In this document: piece by piece, positions 1 through 5,471 of the stretch
How the letters are laid out: each line of letters begins with the position of its first letter
Numbering within the stretch: the first letter of the stretch is position 1
DNA from: Patescibacteria group bacterium
Lineage (GTDB): Bacteria; Patescibacteria; Paceibacteria; UBA9973; UBA2103
DNA length: 19,664 bases
Assembly (NCBI GenBank): GCA_018968865.1
Contig: JAGWZP010000012.1
Location: forward strand, 1 to 19,664
Direction of reading: 5' to 3'
Made by a program: the position numbers and the translations under genes
Notes under the pieces: generated by a model
Seen by the model: the letters and a program-made list of their open reading frames with translations, nothing else
What the model was told of the DNA's origin: nothing
Databases searched by the model: none

Positions 1-903
1 ATTTGGTACGGCCATCGCGTGCCGGTCTGGTACAAAGGCGAGGAAGCGATCGTCGGCGACGCTCCGGCCGAAGAAGGATGGGTGCAGGACGAGGATACGC
101 TCGATACTTGGTTTTCGTCCGGTCTCTGGACCTTCTCGACGCTCGGCTGGCCCGAAGATACGGAAGATTTCAAGAACTACCACCCGACCGACCTGATCGA
201 GACCGGCTATGACATTCTTCCTTTCTGGGTCATGCGCATGATCCTCATGACCGAATTCGCGCTCAACACGATTCCCTTTAAGGCCGTTTACCTCCACGGC
301 CTCGTGCGCGATGCGCAAGGGCGCAAAATGTCCAAATCGCTCGGCAACAATATGGACCCGCTTGATGTTGCGGCAAAATTCGGCGCGGATGCCGCGCGAA
401 TGGCGCTTGTGGTCGGCAACACGCCGGGCACCGACATGCGCATCAGCGAAGAAAAAGTGAAAGGCTACAAGCACTTCGCCAACAAGCTTTGGAACATCGC
501 GCGGTTCATACTTGATAATGCACAAGGAGCCGACCTCTCGGCGCCACTCACCGCGGCGGATACGGATATGCTTGCAGCTCTCGATGTACTGACAAAAGAT
601 GTCACGAAAGATATAGACGAGTTCCGCGTTTATATGGCGGCAGAAAAAATGTACCACTATGCGTGGCACGAGCTCGCGGACAAGATACTCGAAGAATCAA
701 AACCGATTCTCGCGGGAAGCGACGCGGCGGCGAAAGCTTCGCGGCAAGCTCTTCTGCTCTCGCTTCTCGACCGCACGCTTCGGCTTCTCCACCCGTTCAT
801 GCCGTTTATTACCGAAGAAATCTGGCAGTCCATGCCGGCCAAGGACGCCGAATTCCTCATGGTGGCTCGCTGGCCTTCGCCCGCGGAAAATCCGCGGCAG
901 TAA
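1..903 (+). CDS. valS: Valine--tRNA ligase, C-terminal part (5' truncated by window)
   Basis: Class I aminoacyl-tRNA synthetase that charges tRNA-Val with valine in the cytoplasm. The reading frame is open from base 1 (IWYGHRVPVWY, a conserved ValRS catalytic-core segment), so the true start lies upstream. Visible are DTWFSSGLW, the GYDILPFWVMRM strand and the signature KMSKSLGN (about residue 112 of the visible part), which stabilises the adenylate. A helical anticodon-binding domain follows (NKLWNIARF onwards, ending in PFMPFITEEIWQSM). The protein ends shortly after that domain, so the C-terminal coiled-coil tRNA-binding arm of many bacterial ValRS is absent or very short. The last eight codons lie in the left arm of a 24-bp inverted repeat. 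The nearest neighbour (prsW) is 67 nt downstream with its own -10 box. Confidence 0.96.
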   Translation: MWYGHRVPVWYKGEEAIVGDAPAEEGWVQDEDTLDTWFSSGLWTFSTLGWPEDTEDFKNYHPTDLIETGYDILPFWVMRMILMTEFALNTIPFKAVYLHGLVRDAQGRKMSKSLGNNMDPLDVAAKFGADAARMALVVGNTPGTDMRISEEKVKGYKHFANKLWNIARFILDNAQGADLSAPLTAADTDMLAALDVLTKDVTKDIDEFRVYMAAEKMYHYAWHELADKILEESKPILAGSDAAAKASRQALLLSLLDRTLRLLHPFMPFITEEIWQSMPAKDAEFLMVARWPSPAENPRQ

Positions 904-955
904 GACTTGGCCTAGCGGCCCGGAGCGCTGAGCGGATTTTCCGCGGGCGAAGGCC
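872..955. repeat. Perfect 24-bp inverted repeat across the valS stop codon
   Basis: Arms 872-895 and 932-955 are exact reverse complements, separated by 36 nt that contain the valS stop. The left arm encodes the last residues of ValRS. No T-run follows the right arm, so a classical intrinsic terminator is not supported. The right arm ends one base before the -10 box of the next gene. Confidence 0.85.
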
Positions 956-964
956 TGCTACAAT
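956..964 (+). promoter_or_regulatory. Extended -10 promoter of the PrsW-like gene
   Basis: TGCTACAAT fits the extended -10 pattern TGNTATAAT with one mismatch. Six nt separate it from the GTG start at 971, so transcription would begin at or next to the start codon (leaderless mRNA). No separate -35 box was recognised. Confidence 0.5.
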
Positions 965-970
965 AGAGAG

Positions 971-1672
971 GTGACGCTTACCACACTCGGCTACGCATTC
1001 CTCGGCGGGCTCCTCCCTTCTTTCATTTGGCTCTATTTCCTGCTCAAGGAAGACGCCAAACATCCCGAGCCGCACGCGCTCATCGCGTTCGCCTTCATCG
1101 CCGGTATGCTGGCGGTACCGCTCGCGCTTCCTCTTGAGCAATACGCGAAGGCGAATCTGGTCGGCACGGTGCCGATACTGACCGCGTGGGCGCTCGTCGA
1201 AGAGCTCTTGAAATACATCATGGCGGCCGTATTCATCCTCTGGCGCCGCGCGGTCGACGAAGCGCCTGATTACGTCATTTATATGCTCACCGTGGCGCTT
1301 GGTTTCGCCGCGGCGGAGAATATGCTCTTCCTCCTCGCTCCGCTTTCGGCCGGACAATTCGCTCCCGTATTTTTCACCGGCGATCTGCGCTTCCTCGGCT
1401 CCACCCTGCTCCACGTCGTCGCCTCAGGAGCGATAGGTTTCGCATTCGCCTTTTCGGCGAAGAGCCGTCCGACCGTGCGCATGGCCGCGGCCGCGGGTGG
1501 ACTTATCCTCGCCATCGCATTGCACACTGCCTTCAACACGCTTATTATCAACCAAGGTACTTCGACCACGCTGTCCGCCCTCTTCCTCATCTGGATGGTC
1601 GCCGTCATTTTCTTTGCGGCGTTCGAGGTGCTAAAATATTTCCAGTACCGTAATTTCCCTAAAACTCATTAA
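971..1672 (+). CDS. PrsW-family intramembrane metalloprotease-like protein
   Basis: A 233-residue polytopic membrane protein of about 7-8 hydrophobic segments. The PrsW family (related to CAAX/CPBP proteases) cleaves membrane substrates; the founding member cleaves an anti-sigma factor. The expected motifs are present in order: a glutamate pair in EELLKY (about residues 78-83), GFAAAEN (about 116-122), and histidines in LLHVVASG and ALHTAFN that probably bind the catalytic zinc. I chose GTG at 971 because a -10 box ends 6 nt upstream and the hydrophobic N-terminus starts at once; there is no Shine-Dalgarno. The hsp20 gene starts 2 nt after the stop. The substrate cannot be inferred. Confidence 0.85.
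   Translation: MTLTTLGYAFLGGLLPSFIWLYFLLKEDAKHPEPHALIAFAFIAGMLAVPLALPLEQYAKANLVGTVPILTAWALVEELLKYIMAAVFILWRRAVDEAPDYVIYMLTVALGFAAAENMLFLLAPLSAGQFAPVFFTGDLRFLGSTLLHVVASGAIGFAFAFSAKSRPTVRMAAAAGGLILAIALHTAFNTLIINQGTSTTLSALFLIWMVAVIFFAAFEVLKYFQYRNFPKTH
1629..1637 (+). promoter_or_regulatory. Possible extended -10 promoter of hsp20
   Basis: TGCTAAAAT lies within the 3' end of the PrsW-like gene, 37 nt before the hsp20 ATG, and fits TGNTATAAT with one mismatch. It would give hsp20 its own transcript with a leader of about 30 nt. No heat-shock CIRCE element was seen. Confidence 0.35.
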
Positions 1673-1674
1673 CC

Positions 1675-2187
1675 ATGGCTATGAAGCGCTCCTTCTTTGA
1701 ACGTTTGTCCGGCGGTTCTTCAGTCAGTGACGCGTTCGACTCTTTCGATGACGAGCTCCCCGTCACGCCGCCGGCGCCGCGCAAGGAAGTGCGCCCGCAC
1801 GTGGTGAATCATTCGGCCGGCCGGCCGGCGCCCCTGGATGACGATCCTCCGGAGAACGAGGGACAGCTTCCGGTCGATGTCCATCAGACTGCGAGCGACA
1901 TCATCATCCGCGCGTTCGTCGCCGGCGTGCGCCCCGACGAACTCAGTATTTCCATAAGCCGCGACATGGTCGAGATAGAGGGCTCGCGGATGGAGCGCGA
2001 ACAGGTTGCGGGCCCCGATTACTTCACTCGCGAACTCTTCTGGGGCTCATTCTCGCGCGCCATCATGCTCCCGCAAGAGGTGGATGTCGAAGCATCCTCG
2101 GCGAGCGCCAAGGACGGTCTGCTGACCATCATCCTTCCGAAGCTCGATAAAGCGAAGCAGACAAAACTGCGCGTGAAGGCGGGCTGA
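1675..2187 (+). CDS. Hsp20/alpha-crystallin small heat-shock protein
   Basis: ATP-independent holdase chaperone that forms oligomers and binds unfolding proteins in the cytoplasm. It has 170 residues. The first 60 or so are Pro/Asp-rich and probably disordered. The alpha-crystallin domain runs from about residue 63 (LPVDVHQTASDIIIRAF) through VEIEGSR and FSRAIMLPQEVD to DGLLTIILPKL; the A-x-x-x-x-G-L-L segment and the I/V-x-I/L tail motif of the family are recognisable. ATG at 1675 is used; ATG at 1681 is an alternative. It ends convergently, with one base between its stop and the stop of the DUF2914 gene on the other strand. Confidence 0.93.
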   Translation: MAMKRSFFERLSGGSSVSDAFDSFDDELPVTPPAPRKEVRPHVVNHSAGRPAPLDDDPPENEGQLPVDVHQTASDIIIRAFVAGVRPDELSISISRDMVEIEGSRMEREQVAGPDYFTRELFWGSFSRAIMLPQEVDVEASSASAKDGLLTIILPKLDKAKQTKLRVKAG

Positions 2188-2188
2188 T

Positions 2189-3280
2189 TTATTTCAGCGT
2201 TATCGTCTCTTCGACAGGCGGCAGAGCCGCCTGTTCAACCGTAAACGGCAATCGTTCGATGAGGCGGCCGTCGATCGTTTCTATATTCACGCGCCACTGT
2301 CCCGTCTCGCTCGCGAGGACCGTTGAGTAGCCGCGATAGCCGCCGTCGCGGCCGCCGACGATCGGATACGCGACCGTCGCTTTCAGCACCCATTGCTTCT
2401 GCACCGGGTCATACCACTGCCAGCGATGCACGATGCTTGTCGCAAGCGTCGTCGGCGCGAAGACGGAACTGTAGGCGGAGAGCGACTCGCCCGGGACCGT
2501 GTGCAGCGTCGGCGGAAAGCCGAGGTAGCGTACCTGCCACGACTGCCCCGTCTCGCTGGTCGCGAGATACGCGCCCGGTACGCGCCACACCGTGTGGTAA
2601 ACGCCCGCCGCTTCCGAAGAGAGCGGCAGGGGCGGCAGAATATTCGTGAAATAGAACACGTTCATGAGAAACAGTACGGCGAGCGCTCCGGCGCGGATGC
2701 GCCATACGTCGGCGAGGAAGCGTTCGCGCGCGAGCACACGCAAAATGATGGTGAAAAGGGCGAACACGCCGATTGCGACGGCGCCGCTTTCAAGAAACGA
2801 GAGCGTCCCTATCGTGCCGGTGTAGATCGGCACGGCGAAAATCGCATACGAATACAGCGCGAAGAAAAAGAGGACGCTCGTAAAGACGAGCCGGGCGTGG
2901 TACCGATGGAAGTATTCGCTGCCGAGGAGGATGAGAAAGAGGAAAAGTAGGAAGGGCCACGACGCGCCGAGAACCGCCGAACGCCCGTAGAAGATGACAA
3001 ACGCGCTCCAGAACCCGCCGAGCGCGAACTGCGTCACAAAAGGGAGAACGATCCGCCAGCGCGGGAGCGGCGCACCGGCGCGCGTCGCGCGCGATTCGAT
3101 CCAGTGGAGAAGCGGAATCGCGATGAAGCAGGCGGCCGTGTAGCCGGCGAGAAGCATCTGCGTCTGCAGGAGGTCGACGCGGATGAATAGGAGGTTGTCG
3201 GCGATGAAGCCGGCGACCATCGCGAGCGCCGAGAGATGCTTCTCATGCTTGTGCATCCACAGAAAGATCTTTGGTACCAT
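2189..3280 (-). CDS. DUF2914 domain membrane protein
   Basis: A 363-residue protein with about six to eight transmembrane helices over the first ~215 residues (clear hydrophobic stretches such as VLFLMNVFYFTNI), followed by an extracytoplasmic C-terminal domain. That domain shows the pattern of DUF2914: SIVHRWQWYD, a GYRGYST segment, then GQWRVNIETIDGRLI and FTVE. The function is unknown; the architecture is frequent in CPR genomes. The longer open frame would run back through tRNA-Phe, so I start at ATG 3280, five nt after the tRNA discriminator base. A second in-frame ATG lies at 3256. The mRNA 5' end may therefore be made by tRNA 3'-end processing. Confidence 0.82.
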   Translation of the reverse strand: MVPKIFLWMHKHEKHLSALAMVAGFIADNLLFIRVDLLQTQMLLAGYTAACFIAIPLLHWIESRATRAGAPLPRWRIVLPFVTQFALGGFWSAFVIFYGRSAVLGASWPFLLFLFLILLGSEYFHRYHARLVFTSVLFFFALYSYAIFAVPIYTGTIGTLSFLESGAVAIGVFALFTIILRVLARERFLADVWRIRAGALAVLFLMNVFYFTNILPPLPLSSEAAGVYHTVWRVPGAYLATSETGQSWQVRYLGFPPTLHTVPGESLSAYSSVFAPTTLATSIVHRWQWYDPVQKQWVLKATVAYPIVGGRDGGYRGYSTVLASETGQWRVNIETIDGRLIERLPFTVEQAALPPVEETITLK

Positions 3281-3285
3281 ACGGG

Positions 3286-3358
3286 TGCTTGGAGTCGGGA
3301 TCGAACCGACGACCCCTTCCTCTTCAGGGAAGTGCTCTACCAACTGAGCTATCCAAGC
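3286..3358 (-). tRNA. tRNA-Phe (GAA)
   Basis: The 73-nt cloverleaf has acceptor stem GCTTGGA/TCCAAGC, D arm, anticodon stem CTTCC/GGAAG with loop CTGAAGA (anticodon GAA), T loop TTCGATC and discriminator A. The next bases are CCC, so CCA is not encoded and must be added. It sits 10 nt after the stop of the small membrane protein gene and 5 nt before the ATG of the DUF2914 gene, all on the same strand. Confidence 0.96.
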
Positions 3359-3368
3359 CTCTGCACCG

Positions 3369-3653
3369 CTACTGAGGTGCTTTAAACGAGTTTATCAGTT
3401 TTTGCAATTCGGCGGAAGTCGGGAGGCCAAAAGGTCCCGAGGTGGTTACTCCCGTCGCGGAAGAGAACTTGGAGACGAGTGGTTGGAGGTACTGCTGATA
3501 GAGGTACAAGGGGAGCGCAAGTACGATGGCCCAAATGATGATAGTACCGATAACACCGTACCACTGGTGGCGCCGGATGGCGCGTAGCATGTCGTGATTG
3601 TCTTTCGCCAGCGCGTGGGTCTCTTCAAGTAGTTTCTTCATCTCCGGATCCAT
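3369..3653 (-). CDS. Small single-pass membrane protein, function unknown
   Basis: A 94-residue protein: an acidic/amphipathic N-terminus (MDPEMKKLLEETHALAKDNHDML, about residues 1-24) and a basic RAIRRHQWYG stop, then one transmembrane helix (about residues 33-54) and a polar tail. The MKKLLEET...L..N..ML...RR pattern is common among short CPR membrane proteins, but I know no function for it. ATG 3653 follows a TGATATACT -10 box by 8 nt, without a Shine-Dalgarno, which suggests a leaderless message. It lies between tRNA-Arg (upstream) and tRNA-Phe (downstream). Confidence 0.75.
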   Translation of the reverse strand: MDPEMKKLLEETHALAKDNHDMLRAIRRHQWYGVIGTIIIWAIVLALPLYLYQQYLQPLVSKFSSATGVTTSGPFGLPTSAELQKLINSFKAPQ

Positions 3654-3661
3654 ATGTTTTT

Positions 3662-3670
3662 AGTATATCA
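3662..3670 (-). promoter_or_regulatory. Extended -10 promoter (TGATATACT)
   Basis: A near-consensus extended -10, starting three bases downstream of the CCA end of tRNA-Arg and ending 8 nt before the ATG of the 94-residue membrane protein gene. It would start a leaderless or nearly leaderless transcript. Confidence 0.6.
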
Positions 3671-3673
3671 GGC

Positions 3674-3748
3674 TGGTGCCCTCTGCCAGAATCGAACTGA
3701 CATCTACCCCTTAGGACGGGGCTGTTCTATCCATTGAACTAAGAGGGC
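3674..3748 (-). tRNA. tRNA-Arg (CCT), CCA encoded
   Basis: The cloverleaf has acceptor stem GCCCTCT/AGAGGGC, D stem GTTC/GAAC, anticodon loop GTCCTAA (anticodon CCT, reading AGG), T arm GTCAG-TTCGATT-CTGGC, discriminator A and an encoded CCA (3674-3676). It begins 6 nt after the glutaredoxin stop codon, so it may share that transcript. Confidence 0.95.
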
Positions 3749-3754
3749 CGACCG

Positions 3755-3994
3755 TTACGCGGTAATGCCCAGAGTGGACACGAGCCTCTCCTGGTCAAAA
3801 CCGATGATCATATCGTCGCCGACGAAGATGACGGGAACGCCCATTTGGCCAGACTTCTGGATCATTTCCTGGCGCTTCTCGAGGTCGTGCGCGACATCGA
3901 ATTCGGTATAGCCGATGCCCTTCTCTTTCAGGAAATCCTTGGTCATCTGGCAGAAGTGGCAAGTCGGCGTGCTGTAAATGGTGACGGTTTTCAT
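3755..3994 (-). CDS. Glutaredoxin-like (NrdH-type) thiol-disulfide protein
   Basis: A 79-residue thioredoxin-fold protein: MKTVTIYSTPTCHFCQMTKDFL with the redox pair CHFC at about residues 12-15, then the conserved cis-proline segment GVPVIFVGDDMIIGFD (about 52-67). Proteins of this kind reduce disulfides, including those of ribonucleotide reductases; the nrdJ gene in this window is a possible but unproven partner. The open frame extends 10 codons further upstream, but MKTV is the usual family start, and the upstream codons overlap a TGCTATACT -10 box. The leader is about 15 nt with no Shine-Dalgarno. tRNA-Arg follows after 6 nt. Confidence 0.88.
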   Translation of the reverse strand: MKTVTIYSTPTCHFCQMTKDFLKEKGIGYTEFDVAHDLEKRQEMIQKSGQMGVPVIFVGDDMIIGFDQERLVSTLGITA

Positions 3995-4014
3995 GTCTAT
4001 AAAGTTATGCGGAA

Positions 4015-4023
4015 AGTATAGCA
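4015..4023 (-). promoter_or_regulatory. Extended -10 promoter of the glutaredoxin gene
   Basis: TGCTATACT matches TGNTATAAT with one change. The start codon lies 20 nt further downstream. TTCCTG, 17 nt upstream of TATACT, is a weak -35 candidate. A perfect TTATCCACA lies at 4031-4039, between these boxes. Confidence 0.55.
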
Positions 4024-4270
4024 TGCGGAGTTATCCACAGGAACATCGGTGCGGGCTCGTCAACGATGTTTGAACCCGGTGGGTGAATCGCGACCCCGAA
4101 CTTCTGAAGCTAATCGCCTCGATCGAAGCAACGGGGAAGCTGGTCCCTGACTACTTGAAGAAGGTAGCTTGACTAGGTGTGCGAAAGAGGTAAGGTGCAG
4201 CCAGAAGTAGCTCCCCCGCATTCGCGGCTACCTGAGGTTGGCTCGGATGGCTACAACGTGCGGAGGAAAC
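4024..4270. other. Gene-poor spacer before the small + strand island
   Basis: About 245 nt with no recognised gene except a possible 29-codon frame. It contains one DnaA-box-like TTATCCACA (4031-4039), a TTGACT at 4169-4174 that could be a -35 box for the island (-10 unconvincing), and a hairpin pairing GTAG/CTAC and CCGC/GCGG (4207-4231). I see no RNA family I can name. Confidence 0.4.
4083..4172 (+). CDS. Possible 29-residue small protein
   Basis: A GTG-initiated frame encoding MNRDPELLKLIASIEATGKLVPDYLKKVA. The residue pattern (an amphipathic helix, then a polar tail) looks protein-like rather than random. There is no obvious Shine-Dalgarno and no family is recognised. It could be a genuine small ORF leading the island at 4271-4768 or a remnant of a larger gene. 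An in-frame stop at 4071-4073 bounds it upstream. Confidence 0.3.
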   Translation: MNRDPELLKLIASIEATGKLVPDYLKKVA

Positions 4271-4549
4271 ATGGAAATGGAAACGTTAAGAATTGGTCAA
4301 CGAGTATCTATTGTGGTCAGAGGGCAGACTAAACTGCACGATACGGGCAGGGTCGCGTCGGTTAGCAATGGTGGTGAAAGAATAATGGTAGCCACTGACT
4401 CCCTAAACGGAAAAGAAGTAGCGTTCGAGTTCTTACGCCAAGAAGGGGTATGGAGGTGGTTCATTCCTACTTCACTTGGTGCCTGGGTACCCGGGGCATC
4501 GCTTTACCCCGATCAAATTATCAAGTACCTCATTGAGGGAACGGATTAA
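4271..4549 (+). CDS. Uncharacterised 92-residue protein of the AT-richer island
   Basis: I do not recognise a family. The sequence starts MEMETLRIGQRVSIVVRG and has alternating hydrophobic residues typical of a small beta-rich domain (RIGQRVSIVV, GRVASVSNGGERIMVATDS, GKEVAFEFLRQEGVWRWF), so an SH3/KOW-like or PilZ-like barrel is conceivable, but this is inference only. A strong Shine-Dalgarno (GGAGG, 5 nt before ATG 4271) fixes the start; the frame is open back to 4238. This is unlike most genes in the window, which have none. Base composition is lower in G+C than the flanks. The next gene starts 12 nt downstream, so the two are probably one operon. Confidence 0.65.
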   Translation: MEMETLRIGQRVSIVVRGQTKLHDTGRVASVSNGGERIMVATDSLNGKEVAFEFLRQEGVWRWFIPTSLGAWVPGASLYPDQIIKYLIEGTD

Positions 4550-4561
4550 AGGGAGGTAAGA

Positions 4562-4768
4562 ATGGGATTCTTATCAAGACAACCAGGAAGTGACGATATG
4601 CCCAGATCAACCAGTGGAAAAAGCACATGGCTTGGTGAAACTGAAGACGTTGACGAATTTGTCTTGCGTCTACAGGGCAAAATCAAGAAATGCAGTGGTA
4701 GCTGCGGCCGTTCAACGCACATTCAACACCTAGACAATGCTGGTCGCTGTCCGGACTGCCGCAAGTAA
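4562..4768 (+). CDS. Uncharacterised 68-residue protein with a C-terminal zinc-binding-like cluster
   Basis: Preceded by GGGAGG five nt before the ATG. The N-terminal half is polar and serine-rich. The C-terminal ~25 residues carry CSGSC and CPDC (C-x3-C ... C-x2-C), four cysteines that could bind zinc as a small ribbon. No family is recognised. It follows the 92-residue gene by 12 nt and is followed, 21 nt after the stop, by an intrinsic terminator, so the pair forms a closed transcription unit on the + strand between two - strand runs. Transfer from a phage or plasmid is possible but unproven. Confidence 0.62.
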   Translation: MGFLSRQPGSDDMPRSTSGKSTWLGETEDVDEFVLRLQGKIKKCSGSCGRSTHIQHLDNAGRCPDCRK

Positions 4769-4789
4769 TCTGTACGAAGAAACCCCCCA

Positions 4790-4814
4790 CCCCGCCTCGG
4801 CGGGGTTTTTGTTT
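4790..4814 (+). terminator. Intrinsic terminator of the small-gene island
   Basis: GC-rich stem CCCCGCC/GGCGGGG (4790-4796 with 4799-4805) followed by TTTTTGTTT. A small GTGCC/GGCAC hairpin (4827-4841) lies just beyond it and could serve the opposite-strand RNA. Confidence 0.88.
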
Positions 4815-4855
4815 AGACGTGAGAATGTGCCTGATTGGCACGTTTCCTATATGGG

Positions 4856-5064
4856 TGCGGGTACCGGGAATCGAACCCGGGTCTCAACCGAGGGAATGAA
4901 AATCGTATGCGATTTTCATCGGTTTTCCGTAGGAAAACCGGTTCTACCACTTTTGCGCTTAGTGCGGAATACGAGAATCGAACTCGTGCCTATTGCTTGG
5001 GAAGCAACCATTCTGCCACTAAACTAATTCCGCACTAAACGCAAAATCATCAAACCATACCCGC
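4856..5064 (-). ncRNA. tRNA-like scaffold RNA with a tRNA-Gly nested in its D-loop
   Basis: Reading the minus strand from 5064: acceptor half GCGGGTA (5064-5058), TG, D-stem half GTTT (5055-5052); then the inserted tRNA-Gly unit; then AGTGGTA (canonical D-loop), GAAC (second D-stem half), and at the far end a T arm CCGGG-TTCGATT-CCCGG (4880-4864), acceptor half TACCCGC (4863-4857) and discriminator A (4856), followed by CCC. The acceptor pairs 7/7. With the insert removed, the 5' half reads like an ordinary tRNA-Gly (GTTT-AGTGGTA-GAAC). Where the anticodon arm should be there is a 9-bp hairpin CGGTTTTCC-TAC-GGAAAACCG (4941-4921) instead, then a 10-bp hairpin with loop CATA (4919-4896) and a small CTC-GGTT-GAG hairpin. 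No U33/anticodon arrangement fits, so it may not decode. It starts 2 nt after the stop codon of the septum gene. Confidence 0.7.
4963..5033 (-). tRNA. tRNA-Gly (CCC), nested within another tRNA-like RNA
   Basis: A canonical 71-nt cloverleaf: acceptor GCGGAAT/ATTCCGC, D stem GTTT/GAAT, anticodon stem GTTGC/GCAAT, loop TTCCCAA (anticodon CCC, reading GGG), T arm ACGAG-TTCGATT-CTCGT. The odd features are a discriminator A where bacterial tRNA-Gly normally has U, no encoded CCA, and the flanks: 13 nt upstream (5046-5034) and 13 nt downstream including the discriminator (4963-4951) pair perfectly apart from one G-U. The acceptor stem is thereby continued to a 20-bp helix. Maturation would need cleavage inside this helix. 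Confidence 0.9.
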
Positions 5065-5066
5065 AA

Positions 5067-5405
5067 TCAGAACCAATCCAATATCTTCTGCCACCAGGAC
5101 GGGGTTGAGGTCGGCGTTGCCGTCGCCGGCGGCACCACCACGATAACCTCTTCCCCGGGCCGCGCAACCCCGAATGCCGTTCGGATAGCCGCGTCCTTTC
5201 CGCGGGCGGTGGCGAGCGCGGCGAGATTCGCCTCGAGCGTCGCTTTGCGCGCCTCGAGCGCCTCGTACTGCCACTCGGCCTCTCTCGCCTGCGACACGGC
5301 GATATGCGCCTTGCCCGCGAGTCCCCATATGCTCGATGCGAGCCAGAAAGCAACGAGCAGGAGGACGCCGATAAGAATCCCTTGTCGCAACTGTTTTGCG
5401 CGCAT
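5067..5405 (-). CDS. Septum formation initiator (DivIC/FtsB-like) protein
   Basis: A small bitopic division protein that in other bacteria bridges FtsL and FtsQ in the divisome. It has 112 residues: a short basic cytoplasmic N-terminus (MRAKQLRQG), one transmembrane helix (about 10-32), a coiled coil (about 38-72, AREAEWQYEALEARKATLEANLAAL), then the family's conserved R-x-x-x-G-x-x-R/K-P-G-E-E-V-I-V element (AAIRTAFGVARPGEEVIVV). It ends with a Pro/Thr-rich tail and WWQKILDWF. The start is ATG 5405, 6 nt after TATACT; the upstream in-frame ATG (5423) contains that -10 box and is unlikely. The nested tRNA locus begins 2 nt after the stop codon, so it may be co-transcribed. Confidence 0.82.
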   Translation of the reverse strand: MRAKQLRQGILIGVLLLVAFWLASSIWGLAGKAHIAVSQAREAEWQYEALEARKATLEANLAALATARGKDAAIRTAFGVARPGEEVIVVVPPATATPTSTPSWWQKILDWF

Positions 5406-5411
5406 GTTTCC

Positions 5412-5417
5412 AGTATA
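5412..5417 (-). promoter_or_regulatory. -10 box (TATACT) of the septum gene
   Basis: TATACT on the minus strand, 6 nt before ATG 5405: a leaderless-type arrangement. It lies between the inverted repeat that ends lepA and the gene. Confidence 0.5.
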
Positions 5418-5421
5418 ACGC

Positions 5422-5471
5422 AAAACAAGGTTCGACCTTGGGAATTCGGATTTAAGGTCGAACCTTGTTTT
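5422..5471. repeat. 18-bp inverted repeat ending lepA; REP-like and terminator-like
   Basis: Arms 5422-5439 and 5454-5471 are perfect reverse complements with a 14-nt loop containing GAATTC. Each arm carries CAAGGT-TCG-ACCTT or its complement, itself a partial palindrome, and the outer ends are AAAA/TTTT. This makes a bidirectional intrinsic terminator; it overlaps the lepA stop. The same CAAGGT-NNN-ACCTT core occurs in the repeat in front of the transposase at 11530-11585. Confidence 0.8.

Noticed and set aside
857..1414. 185-codon minus-strand frame opposite the PrsW-like gene
   Set aside because: Charged low-complexity shadow (Glu/Arg-rich) of a clear membrane protein gene; no family motifs.
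4031..4039. Perfect DnaA box TTATCCACA, with a near match TTATCCCCA at 11512-11520
   Set aside because: Two isolated boxes 7.5 kb apart, no cluster, no AT-rich unwinding region and no dnaA/dnaN nearby; chance occurrence is adequate, so no origin is called.
4854..4880. tRNA 3' end as an attachment site duplicated near 4048-4079
   Set aside because: The similar words (GGTGCGGG, GAACCCGG) at 4048-4079 are spaced differently and no continuous direct repeat is present; the acceptor half instead pairs with 5058-5064.
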